40,096 bases of DNA from Pseudomonadota bacterium (GCA_021826035.1 JAKBBE010000018.1:3542-43637); one strand, 5' to 3'. Positions 17,233 to 25,319 are shown, counted from the stretch's first letter. A program made the numbers and translations. The notes: a model not told the origin generated them from the sequence alone.

Positions 17233-17561
17233 CCCGGCAATGCACCGCGTGACGCCACTGCCGCGTTGCCCCGGCGTCACAGAGTACGGCGAGCGGCCGC
17301 CTCGCAGGTTCCATCAGGCGGGTCCCGGCTATCGCGAGCGGAATGCGTGCCTGCTCGGCGCCCGGCTCCGGACCAACGAATTCGACAGGCCGCGTCGGCT
17401 GCGTCCGGGAGTCCTGGGCCGCTGCGCGGGGTGAATGCCTCAGGCCGACCGGCAGATTGGGGGCAGCGGGCCGGCGATCCGCGCTGCGGCGGGCGCTGTC
17501 GAGTCCCATGAGTGTCGGCATCGGGCTGAAGAGTCAACGAGTCAAAGGCACTGGAGGACAG

Positions 17562-18452
17562 ATGTCGGAGCAGAACAGCCGCGATACGGTTGCGGCCCCC
17601 GTCCGCGCGGGCCTGATCGGCTCCGGCATTCAGGCATCGCGCAGCCCGGCGATGCACATGGACGAGGCGGCCGCGCTCGGTCTGCGGCTGCGTTACGAGC
17701 TGTTCGATCTGGATCGTCTCGGGGGGGCTGATGCGCTCGAGGCGGTGCTCGCCCGGATCGAGGGCGAGGGGTTCGCCGGTGTCAACATCACCCATCCGTG
17801 CAAGCAGGGAGTTCTCGGACATCTGCACGAGATCTCGCCCGAGGCGCGTCTGATCGGCGCGGTCAACACCGTACTGTTCAGAGCCGGCCGGCGGATCGGC
17901 CACAACACGGACTGGTTCGGATTCGCCGAAGCGTTGCGCCGCGGTCTTGCGGGGGCGGCGCACGCGCAGGTGACACAACTCGGGGCAGGGGGTGCCGGAT
18001 GTGCAACCGCATACGCCCTGCTCACGTGCGGTGCCGCTCATGTGCAGGTTCACGATACGGACGCCGCGCGCGCCCAGCAGCTTTGCGCCCGCCTCGCCGA
18101 GCATTTCGGTGCCGGGCGGATCAGCGCGACGTCCGACGTGCCGAGCGCGCTCGAACACAGTGACGGGCTGGTGAACGCCACGCCGGTGGGCATGCGCGCG
18201 TATCCGGGGTTGCCCCTGCCGAAATCGCTGCTGAGGCCCGCGTTGTGGGTGGCCGATATCGTCTATTTCCCGCTCGCCACCCAACTGCTCGAAACCGCGC
18301 GGCGCGTCGGCTGCCGAACGCTTGACGGGGGGATGATGGCGGTACTGCAGGCCGCAGCCGCGTTCCGACTGTTCACCGGTGTCGAACCGGAAATCGAGCG
18401 CATGTTGGCGCGGTTCGCCGACTTGCGGCCGGAAGCGGCAGATGAACGATGA
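17562..18452 (+). CDS. Quinate/shikimate dehydrogenase-type protein (AroE family)
   Basis: Predicted 296-residue NAD(P)-dependent oxidoreductase. It follows the actinobacterial quinate/shikimate dehydrogenase pattern more closely than biosynthetic AroE. The ASRSPAMH segment keeps the two serines that hold the substrate carboxylate; NITHPCKQGVL supplies the catalytic lysine; GHNTDWFGF the catalytic aspartate; GAGGAGCATAYAL the dinucleotide loop; and MMAVLQAAAAFRLFTG the substrate-binding glutamine. After the second strand, VHDTDAARA has an acidic residue where NADP-specific AroE has the NRT arginine, which favours NAD and a catabolic role. ATG 17562 follows GGAGGAC; the longer upstream frame is not AroE-like. 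LysR follows 35 bp later. It probably oxidises a shikimate- or quinate-like hydroxy acid. Confidence 0.85.
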   Translation: MSEQNSRDTVAAPVRAGLIGSGIQASRSPAMHMDEAAALGLRLRYELFDLDRLGGADALEAVLARIEGEGFAGVNITHPCKQGVLGHLHEISPEARLIGAVNTVLFRAGRRIGHNTDWFGFAEALRRGLAGAAHAQVTQLGAGGAGCATAYALLTCGAAHVQVHDTDAARAQQLCARLAEHFGAGRISATSDVPSALEHSDGLVNATPVGMRAYPGLPLPKSLLRPALWVADIVYFPLATQLLETARRVGCRTLDGGMMAVLQAAAAFRLFTGVEPEIERMLARFADLRPEAADER

Positions 18453-18487
18453 GATGCGAGCGGTGAGCCGCATGCCATGAGCGCGCC

Positions 18488-19384
18488 GTGATCAGTCTCA
18501 GCCTCAAGCAGATCGAATACTTTCGTGCCGTCATGGAGGCGGGCACCGTGAGCGGCGCAGCGGCGCTGCTCAACGTCTCCCAGCCCAACGTCAGCCGGAT
18601 GCTCAAATACACGGAGGGGCGCCTCGCAATGCGCCTGTTTGAGCGCAGCCACGGCAGACTGCAGCCGACCGCCGAGGCGAGAGCGCTGTATCGGGAGGTG
18701 CAGTCGTTGCATGCACACCTCGAATCGCTCCAGGACGCAGTGCGGCATATCGCGCGCGGGGAGCTGGGTCGCTTCACGGTTGGCGGTTCGCCGAGTCTGG
18801 GGCGGCACGTGCTGCCGGCGGCGCTGTCCTCGCTGCGCCGTGAATTCCCGCAGCTCGCGGTCAAACTCGACATCCTGTCGGTGTCGCAGGTCATCGAGTA
18901 TGTGACGCTGAATCAGGGTGAGTGTGCATGCACGATATTTCCGATCTCGCACCCGCAGATCGAGACGCAAGCCTGCGCCGTGGGCGCGCTGGTGTGCGCG
19001 GTCCCGCGCGGTCACGCGCTTGCCGGGCGATCCTCTATCGCTCCTGCGGATCTGGCGGCCGAGAGCCTGATCGGCTTCGAGCCCAACACGCCGCACGGCC
19101 GAGTGATGGATGACTTCTTGCGGCAGGCCGGCCACGAGCCGGTATACCCGTGCACGGCACGTTTCGCCGAGACGGCCTGCGCCTTGGCTGAAAAGGGCAA
19201 CGGCATCACGCTGGTCGACGAATTCACGATGTCGGGACGGGCGTTCCCCAATCTGGTGGCGTTGCCGACGCGATGGCGCAAGCCCTTTCGCATCTATCTG
19301 CATCGGGCCGGCGATCGCCCGCTGTCGCGCATCGGTACACGACTGGGCGAACTGCTCATGGCGTGGAACGGCGATGCGTCTTGA
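18488..19384 (+). CDS. LysR-family transcriptional regulator
   Basis: Predicted 298-residue regulator. The N-terminal winged helix-turn-helix (SLKQIEYFRAVMEAGTVSGA then LLNVSQPNVSRMLKYTEGRL) is standard for LysR, and a periplasmic-binding-protein-like effector domain follows (FTVGGSPSLGRHVLP onward). The start is GTG at 18488, leaving a 35-bp gap after the AroE-like gene on the same strand, so the two are likely cotranscribed. That is unusual, since LysR genes more often diverge from their targets. It probably senses a pathway intermediate and activates part of the island; the weak -35 at site 6 would be compatible with an activator. Confidence 0.9.
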   Translation: MISLSLKQIEYFRAVMEAGTVSGAAALLNVSQPNVSRMLKYTEGRLAMRLFERSHGRLQPTAEARALYREVQSLHAHLESLQDAVRHIARGELGRFTVGGSPSLGRHVLPAALSSLRREFPQLAVKLDILSVSQVIEYVTLNQGECACTIFPISHPQIETQACAVGALVCAVPRGHALAGRSSIAPADLAAESLIGFEPNTPHGRVMDDFLRQAGHEPVYPCTARFAETACALAEKGNGITLVDEFTMSGRAFPNLVALPTRWRKPFRIYLHRAGDRPLSRIGTRLGELLMAWNGDAS

Positions 19385-19406
19385 GGTCCTGCTCCGCCGT
19401 CATTCA

Positions 19407-19418
19407 CAGTTCGAACTG
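19407..19418. repeat. 12-bp perfect palindrome upstream of the Asp-box gene
   Basis: CAGTTCGAACTG is a perfect palindrome containing the AGTTCG half-site seen in the repeated operators, but with half-sites abutting rather than separated by 2 bp. It lies 95 bp before the ATG at 19513 in the only non-coding gap upstream of that gene. Regulatory function is possible but unsupported. Confidence 0.3.
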
Positions 19419-19512
19419 CGGGGATCCGCCACGAGCCGCGGCGTCATCCGCGACTCCGGAGTTGAATCTTTCGGCGCCGCAAGGCGACTCAAATCTCTCC
19501 AAGGGAGGACAC

Positions 19513-21012
19513 ATGTCGATACGATCTCATCGATTCGGTAAGGCCATCGCGTGTCTGGTGTTCGGCGCGTCGGCCGCACCGATTGCTGCCTGGGCGCAAC
19601 GCTTTCCGCAACCGGTGCCGGCGGTCAAGCCGGTTGTCGATCAATACCTGGTGCTGGGAAATGCAACCCGTGGCTCGGGCGAGCCGATGGTCGCGGTCGA
19701 TCCGACGAATTCAAGGAACATCATCGTCGTTGGCATGGGCAGCCTGCAGATCCTGCCGGGATATCACGCTCCCGTGACGGCGGGAATGACCGAGATGTAC
19801 TGGAAGGTACCGTTCTCAACCATTACTTGGCTGGGAGTCACCAACGACGGTGGCACGCGATGGACGGTCAAGCGGTTGCCCATCCTCAGCGGCAAGTTCG
19901 AGCGCTGCCCGGATCCCTTTGCCGGTGTGACGAAGGACGGGGTGTTCATTGCCGGTTGTGAACCTCGCGAGTCGACCCCGCCGTATCTGGGCGAGTCGGC
20001 CGATGTCGTGTCATCAGACCACGGCAAGACATGGAGTGCGCGCGCCGATGGCGTGAATTCGTTCAACCATGCCCCGTATCCTCGGTTTGCGCCCGGTCTG
20101 AAGCCGCGCATGGGAGGCAATTCGCCATGGGATCGGCCGTTCCTCAGCTTTGATGATCAGACAGGGATCGTGTACCTGACCGATTCGGGTGGCCAGACGG
20201 CCGCCCCGGCCGGCAGCGGCGCGAAGTGGCGGCAGGAGTCGTATGTGACGGCATCGCACGATGATGGACGGAGCTGGGGAACGATCTATGCCGATGACGA
20301 CCCGCAGTGGCCACAGCTTGCTCGCGCCTCGCTCGCGGCCGGGCACGGCAAACTGGCCGAAGTCTACGTCGCCTCTTCGGTGCCGCGCAGCCAGCACGCG
20401 CACTGTCCGTGCGAGGTGTTCGGCATCAGCAGCAACGGCGGACGCAGCTTCGAGCGCCATGTGCTGCACAACGTGCACGTGTGGAATGCCCCGGGCGTAT
20501 TCCTTCCCGGCGGATCGGTCGGCAATCTCACGGCAGATCCCACCGTCGCAGGACGGTATTCGGTGCTGCGGTACCTCGCCGGACCGCTGCCCCATTATGA
20601 GGTGTCAACGAGCGACGATTACGGACGCACATGGTCGAAATTCGTGTCGGTCGGGAGCGCTGCGGGGGCGAGCTGGCTGGTGAAGCCGTGGCTCGAATAC
20701 TCGCGATTCGGCGTGCTCGGTCTGGAGTGGAGGGCTATCTACCCGAACTACAGCTACGATGTCTGGGCCGCCATCTCGCGCAACGGCGGGCGCACCTTCA
20801 GCCCGCCGCTGCGCATCAGCAGTGCGCGCTCGCCGGGTACGAACTACTATCGCAATGATGGGAATTTTGGCGACGACGTGCAGGACTTCTCGATGTCCCG
20901 CAACCACATGTTCGTGGTGTGGTCCGACTTCCGCTCCGGGTTTCTCGCCACTTGGATCGGGCGCGTATCGCTCTCGGCATTCCAATGCCGGCAGGTCCAG
21001 GACTGCTATTGA
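19513..21012 (+). CDS. Exported Asp-box (BNR/sialidase-fold) protein
   Basis: Predicted 499-residue secreted beta-propeller. The start ATG at 19513 follows GGGAGGAC; the N-terminus is a signal peptide cut near ASAAPIAAWA-Q. At least six Asp-box-like turns are visible: TNDGGTRW, SSDHGKTW, SHDDGRSW, SSNGGRSF, SDDYGRTW and SRNGGRTF. Asp-boxes occur in sialidases and in many non-enzymatic propellers. The arginine triad and the Tyr/Glu pair of true sialidases are not evident, so neuraminidase activity is not claimed. It follows LysR by 128 bp and precedes the second TetR gene. A role in binding or processing an extracellular substrate is inferred from export and context. Confidence 0.75.
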   Translation: MSIRSHRFGKAIACLVFGASAAPIAAWAQRFPQPVPAVKPVVDQYLVLGNATRGSGEPMVAVDPTNSRNIIVVGMGSLQILPGYHAPVTAGMTEMYWKVPFSTITWLGVTNDGGTRWTVKRLPILSGKFERCPDPFAGVTKDGVFIAGCEPRESTPPYLGESADVVSSDHGKTWSARADGVNSFNHAPYPRFAPGLKPRMGGNSPWDRPFLSFDDQTGIVYLTDSGGQTAAPAGSGAKWRQESYVTASHDDGRSWGTIYADDDPQWPQLARASLAAGHGKLAEVYVASSVPRSQHAHCPCEVFGISSNGGRSFERHVLHNVHVWNAPGVFLPGGSVGNLTADPTVAGRYSVLRYLAGPLPHYEVSTSDDYGRTWSKFVSVGSAAGASWLVKPWLEYSRFGVLGLEWRAIYPNYSYDVWAAISRNGGRTFSPPLRISSARSPGTNYYRNDGNFGDDVQDFSMSRNHMFVVWSDFRSGFLATWIGRVSLSAFQCRQVQDCY

Positions 21013-21084
21013 GCCGATCGGGCTGCCGTTCCCGCGCCGGCCAGGGATGGCCGCCGAGATGCTCAAGTCCGCGGGGTCGTCGCG

Positions 21085-21090
21085 TATACT
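21085..21090 (+). promoter_or_regulatory. Candidate -10 box of the second TetR gene
   Basis: TATACT is a good -10 hexamer 42 bp before the TetR ATG and is flanked by GTCGT and ACGAC arms (21076-21080 and 21091-21095) that form an inverted repeat around it. No good -35 is seen. The arms differ from the common operator family. Confidence 0.35.
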
Positions 21091-21132
21091 ACGACGGAGC
21101 GCCAGTCGGGTGCGGCGGGGAGAGCAGACCAC

Positions 21133-21834
21133 ATGAGTACCGATTCCGCGGCGGCAGCGAAGGGGAAGTCGAGGGCGGGCAAGAGCGCCGGCCGCAAACG
21201 CACGGTGCGCAAGAGCGAGCGGCGCGGGGAGGCGGAGAACTCGCGCCAGGAGATTCTGGCGGTCGCCACCGAGGAGTTTACGCAGCGCGGGCTCGCGGGC
21301 GCGCGTGTCGATGCGATTGCAGAGCGCACCCGCACCTCCAAGCGGATGATCTACTACTATTTCGAGAGCAAGGAAGGTCTCTACAAGGCCGTTCTGGAGC
21401 ACGTCTATTCACAGATCCGGTCGGTCGAAAGTCAGCTCAACATTGACGCATTGGCGCCGATCGAGGCCATACGGCGCATCGTGGAACTCACGTTCGACTA
21501 TGACGAGAGTCACCCCCACTTCATCAGCCTGGTGAATGTCGAGAACGTCAACCATGGACAGTTCGTCTCGAAGCTGGTGGCCATCCGTAAGCGCTATTCG
21601 AATATCCTGCAGCTGCTGCAGTCGGTACTGGACCGGGGCGTGGCCAGCGGCCAGTTTCGCGCCGATGTCAGCGCGATCGATGTGCGGTTGGTGATCGCGG
21701 CATTGTGCTTTTTCCGAGTGTCGAATCGCTACACATTCAGCGCGCTGTTCGATTGCGACCTGGCTGATCCGCAGATGCGACGCCATCATCGGCAGATGAT
21801 CGTCGATGCGGTGCTGCGCTTCCTGCGCGCCTGA
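21133..21834 (+). CDS. TetR-family transcriptional regulator (paralogue B)
   Basis: Predicted 233-residue repressor, clearly paralogous to the TetR at 16302: the DNA-binding region reads ARVDAIAERTRTSKRMIYYY, and the C-terminal half shares LTFDYDESHPHFISLV and LCFFRVSNRYTFSALF. It begins with about 30 lysine/arginine/serine-rich residues before the three-helix HTH domain. The recognition helices of the two paralogues are nearly the same, so both may bind the same operator family while sensing different ligands. It sits between the Asp-box gene and the TonB receptor, whose promoter (site 7) lies 130 bp after its stop. Confidence 0.9.
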   Translation: MSTDSAAAAKGKSRAGKSAGRKRTVRKSERRGEAENSRQEILAVATEEFTQRGLAGARVDAIAERTRTSKRMIYYYFESKEGLYKAVLEHVYSQIRSVESQLNIDALAPIEAIRRIVELTFDYDESHPHFISLVNVENVNHGQFVSKLVAIRKRYSNILQLLQSVLDRGVASGQFRADVSAIDVRLVIAALCFFRVSNRYTFSALFDCDLADPQMRRHHRQMIVDAVLRFLRA

Positions 21835-21963
21835 ACCTGCCAATTCGTCGGGCTCTGCGGCTTCGCCCCTGCGGGTGAGGCCCCGCTCGGCCCGCATGAT
21901 CCGAAATTCCCGCTTCCGAGCCGCGATGGCACTGCTGTGCTGTGCGGGCAACAGCATCTGTGG

Positions 21964-21991
21964 TTGACGTGTACGATCTAGTTCGTATAAT
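21964..21991 (+). promoter_or_regulatory. Sigma-70 promoter with embedded TetR-type operator for the TonB receptor (site 7)
   Basis: TTGACG (21964-21969) and a consensus TATAAT (21986-21991) are separated by 16 bp. ACGATC-TA-GTTCGT (21973-21986) fills the spacer. A repressor here would exclude RNA polymerase. The layout repeats that of site 5. About 170 nt of leader follows before the GTG start. Confidence 0.72.
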
Positions 21992-22120
21992 TTGAACGTG
22001 GTTTGAGAATATGCGGTGCGCCGCGGCAATTCGCTGTCGGGGCATGCAGAGGCGGCCGGGGGGGCTTCATCCGGTCGAGTAATGCCGCAATCACACCTGC
22101 GTTGCTCAAAAGCGACGCGG

Positions 22121-22134
22121 GACGGACTAGTTCG
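22121..22134 (+). promoter_or_regulatory. Second TetR-type operator in the TonB receptor leader (site 8)
   Basis: ACGGAC-TA-GTTCGT, extended by one matching base on each side, is another member of the palindrome family. It lies about 30 bp before the GTG start and 148 bp downstream of site 7, centre to centre (about 14 helical turns). It could act as a roadblock or support looping with site 7. Confidence 0.55.
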
Positions 22135-22164
22135 TCTTAGCAACTTTCAGATTGGGGGGGTACT

Positions 22165-25100
22165 GTGGAGACTGCACTCATTTCGAACACCCATCGACCG
22201 AAGCTGGCCGATCTGCATTGGCTCGTCCGGCGCACCGTCCGCGCCGCGGGAATGTCGCTCGCGCTCGGCGCATTCGCTGCCCCGGCGCTCGCTCAGCAAG
22301 CAGGCGCGACGCCCGCCAAAGCCGCTTCCGATCAGGCCCAGACCGTGACCGCGCCGGCGGCGGACAGCGCCGCTGCACCGAAGACCGCTCGGGAGGCGGA
22401 GCTGCAACAGGTCGTGGTGACCGGCACGATGATCCGTGGCATGCGCGCGCCGGTTGGCGCCAGTCTCATCACCATCGGTCCGCAGAACTTTGCCGAAACC
22501 GGCGCGCAGACCGTGCAGCAGGCTCTGGAGAATAATCCGGCGATCACCGGCTTTGGCAGTCCCGCCCAGGGTTCGCAGGGCAGCTTCGATGCCGCCGGCA
22601 CCTATGCGCCGACGATCCACGGCCTGGGCGCGAGCGCAAGCAACGGCACTCTGGTGCTGGTCGACGGGGAAAGGATGGTGCTGGGCGGCATCACCCACAC
22701 GCTCGCCGACCCCAATATCATCGCTCCTCTGATGGTCCAGAGCATTCAGATCCTGCCGAACGGTGCATCCGCCACGTATGGATCGGACGCCGTTGCGGGC
22801 GTCATCAATGTCATTACGCGCAAGAATTTCAACGGCTTCGAGGCGACGGGGCAGTACGGATTTGCGAACGGCTATAACGAAGAGAATGGCGGCGTCCTCT
22901 GGGGGACCCACTTCGGCAATACCTCCATCATGGCATCGCTCAACTACGAGCAGCGCAGCTCGTTGGGGTATTCCCAGCGCGCCTTCAGCCGCAACGCCAA
23001 CTATTCCGCCATGGGCGGCGCTGACTTCGACAATTACAGCTGTTCGCCGGCGAGTGCGCAGATCGGCAAGAGCTTCTATCTTTATCCGTACACCAATGGT
23101 CCGGCCGGTGCGGCAGACTGCACCACGAACGGACAGCTGGATCTGCTGCCGCAGGAGGCTCGCACCGATGCGATGATCAAGCTCACGCATGTGGTGAACG
23201 ACAACCTCTCGTTCAACGGCTCACTGATCTATTCGAACGAGTACTACCGCGCCTCCGAAGCCCGCGGCGATGTCTCGGCCACCGCGTACGGGCCGGGCAG
23301 CTCGCCTCCGGGCGGCGCAGGTCAGATCAATCCGTACTTCCAGGGTCCCCCGGGGGCGACCTCCGAGATCGTCAATTTCAACGCCGACAATCTGCTCGGG
23401 CCCGGGGCATACGAGTCAGGCGGGACGAAGACGACCATGGGACGGTTCAACGTAGTTTGGGACTTCAGCAGAACCTGGGAGGCGACCTTCGGGACGACGG
23501 TCGGTGAGTCAGACAATTCAGAAAAGATAATCGGTGAGATCTGCGGCAGCTGCTTCGATCTGGCGATCAACGGCACGACCAATGCGGGCGCGAACCCCCT
23601 GCTGCCGTCGATTCCGGGCACGAGTACGGCGGTAACGGATCTGCCGTTGACGACGGGCAATGCGCTCAACGTCTGGAGCCCGACCGGTGCCGGCACCTCC
23701 GCCTCGGTGCTGAGCAATCTGTCCAATAGCTCGATTGTGGAAAGTTCGCTGCAGACCTTCAAGGACGTCGTGCTGAAGTTGGACGGTCCGCTGTTCCTGT
23801 TGCCGGCCGGATCGGTCAAGGCCGCCCTCGGTGCGGAATACCAGCATTACGGAATCGCCCAGCAGGCCGTGGAGCCGAACAACACCGGACCGGCCAGCAG
23901 CGGATCGAATGACATTCAGCTGAACTGGGGACGCGACGTCAAGTCGGTATTCGGCGAGGTGCTGGTCCCGGTGTTCAGCCGCCACGACCACGTCCCGCTG
24001 GCCAGGCGCCTGACGCTGGATGTGTCCGGCCGGGTCGATGACTACAGCGATGTCGGAGCGACGGAGAACCCGCGCTTCGCGGTGGACTGGAGCCCGGTCA
24101 GGAACCTCACGATTCACGGCGACTACTCGCGCACGTTCGCCGCCCCATCGCTGACCAGCCTCGGGGATAACGGCGTCACGGTCGAGTCCGGTTACAGCGG
24201 CGCGACGGTCGTTAGCAATCTGTCGATTCCAAACACCTTCCCAGGTGCGATCGGCCTGCCGGGTTGCACCGCCGCGACGCCGTTCTGCACGATCGGCAAT
24301 GCGGCGGTTCCGGGCATGGAGGTGAACGGTCCGAACGCGCATCTGAAGCCGGAGACGGGCAAGGACTGGTCCTTCGGATTTACCTGGAATCCGCGGCAGA
24401 TCCCGGGGCTGCGCGTCAACACGACGTTCTGGAACGTCGAGTACTTCGGCATGATCACCTCGCCGCTCGCAACGTTTGCCATCAGCTCTCCGGCTCTGAG
24501 CCCGCTGCTGAGCCTCTATCCCAGTGGCGCCACGCCGGCGCAGATTGCGGCTCTGGCGGGCAGCAGGCCGCAGACCGGAGCGCTGCCGGCCAATATCTAC
24601 TACATCTACAATTACGAGCAGCAGAACGCGATCGACTTGGAGGCGAAGGGTATCGACAGCTCGGAGAGCTACTACAGGCCGACCCCGATCGGCACCTTCA
24701 GCGCCGATCTGCAATGGTCGTTGGATCTGAAGATGGCAGAGCGGTTCGGGAGCAGCGGCGCGTGGTTCAACGTGCTCAATACCGATGGGTTCAACACCAC
24801 GTTCCCGACCATGCGTCTCGGGGCGTCACTCGATCTGGGTTGGGCACGCTCAGCCTACAGCGTGCATCTGATCACGAATTACGAAGGGTCGTACTACAAC
24901 TGGAACGGTGCCGGACCATTCCCGTTGCAGCGCAACGCCCAGTTCCAGCCGATCGGGGGCGGTCAGGGCATTCCGTCGCTGACGATCCTGAACGCATTCC
25001 TGTCGTATGCGCCGCCCAAGGGGACGATGCTGCACGGGGCCGCGTTCACGCTCACCGTGGACAATCTGCTCAACACCAGCCCGCCGTTCTACAACAGTCC

Positions 25101-25173
25101 GTTTGGGTATGACGCGAATGCCGCGAACCCGATTGGCCGCGAGGTGATCCTCGCCGCCACGTACAAGTGGTAG
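22165..25173 (+). CDS. TonB-dependent outer-membrane receptor
   Basis: Predicted 1002-residue outer-membrane transporter. The N-terminal signal ends at ...AAPALAQQ; the plug domain starts with LQQVVVTGTMIRG and contains NNPAITGFG, VLVDGERMVLGG and YGSDAVAGVINVITRKNF, standard for TonB-dependent receptors. A long 22-strand-type barrel follows and ends in ATYKW, an aromatic C-terminal residue as required for barrel assembly. The start is GTG at 22165 behind a G-rich segment; an internal ATG at residue 30 would shorten the signal peptide. Two operator copies precede it. No FecR/sigma signalling extension is obvious. Such receptors import siderophores, vitamins, glycans or bulky plant compounds; here its regulon points to the substrate of the island. 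Confidence 0.93.
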   Translation: METALISNTHRPKLADLHWLVRRTVRAAGMSLALGAFAAPALAQQAGATPAKAASDQAQTVTAPAADSAAAPKTAREAELQQVVVTGTMIRGMRAPVGASLITIGPQNFAETGAQTVQQALENNPAITGFGSPAQGSQGSFDAAGTYAPTIHGLGASASNGTLVLVDGERMVLGGITHTLADPNIIAPLMVQSIQILPNGASATYGSDAVAGVINVITRKNFNGFEATGQYGFANGYNEENGGVLWGTHFGNTSIMASLNYEQRSSLGYSQRAFSRNANYSAMGGADFDNYSCSPASAQIGKSFYLYPYTNGPAGAADCTTNGQLDLLPQEARTDAMIKLTHVVNDNLSFNGSLIYSNEYYRASEARGDVSATAYGPGSSPPGGAGQINPYFQGPPGATSEIVNFNADNLLGPGAYESGGTKTTMGRFNVVWDFSRTWEATFGTTVGESDNSEKIIGEICGSCFDLAINGTTNAGANPLLPSIPGTSTAVTDLPLTTGNALNVWSPTGAGTSASVLSNLSNSSIVESSLQTFKDVVLKLDGPLFLLPAGSVKAALGAEYQHYGIAQQAVEPNNTGPASSGSNDIQLNWGRDVKSVFGEVLVPVFSRHDHVPLARRLTLDVSGRVDDYSDVGATENPRFAVDWSPVRNLTIHGDYSRTFAAPSLTSLGDNGVTVESGYSGATVVSNLSIPNTFPGAIGLPGCTAATPFCTIGNAAVPGMEVNGPNAHLKPETGKDWSFGFTWNPRQIPGLRVNTTFWNVEYFGMITSPLATFAISSPALSPLLSLYPSGATPAQIAALAGSRPQTGALPANIYYIYNYEQQNAIDLEAKGIDSSESYYRPTPIGTFSADLQWSLDLKMAERFGSSGAWFNVLNTDGFNTTFPTMRLGASLDLGWARSAYSVHLITNYEGSYYNWNGAGPFPLQRNAQFQPIGGGQGIPSLTILNAFLSYAPPKGTMLHGAAFTLTVDNLLNTSPPFYNSPFGYDANAANPIGREVILAATYKW

Positions 25174-25212
25174 AGCACGGGGGCTGTTGAGCCCCTCTGC
25201 AGGTGATCCGTT

Positions 25213-25256
25213 GCCGCCGCGCCGGTGCCCCGATGGCCGTCGCGGCGGCTTCTTTT
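25213..25256 (+). terminator. Rho-independent terminator after the TonB receptor
   Basis: GCCGCCGCG (25213-25221) pairs perfectly with CGCGGCGGC (25241-25249) around a 19-base loop and is followed by TTCTTTT. It lies 40 bp after the receptor stop and closes the catabolic island. Confidence 0.8.
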
Positions 25257-25319
25257 GCGCGTCCGGAACCGCTTGCAGGGGTACGCAGTGGCGCCGCGGG
25301 CGTGCCCGGCCGGCGGTCG

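Larger units (their letters stand above)
16965..17561. other. Long leader region before the AroE-like gene
   Basis: About 600 bp without a convincing gene. It holds operator site 6 near its start, a nine-G run at 17092-17100, and a short frame at 17152-17232 (33 residues, listed separately). The rest of the leader, about 330 bp, shows only random-looking arginine-rich frames. If transcription starts at site 6 the AroE mRNA has a leader of nearly 500 nt, long enough for a leader peptide or structured RNA; I see no known riboswitch motif. Confidence 0.45.

Noticed and set aside
19513..21012. Naming the Asp-box protein a sialidase
   Set aside because: Asp-boxes alone are structural; catalytic arginines and the nucleophile pair were not found by eye.
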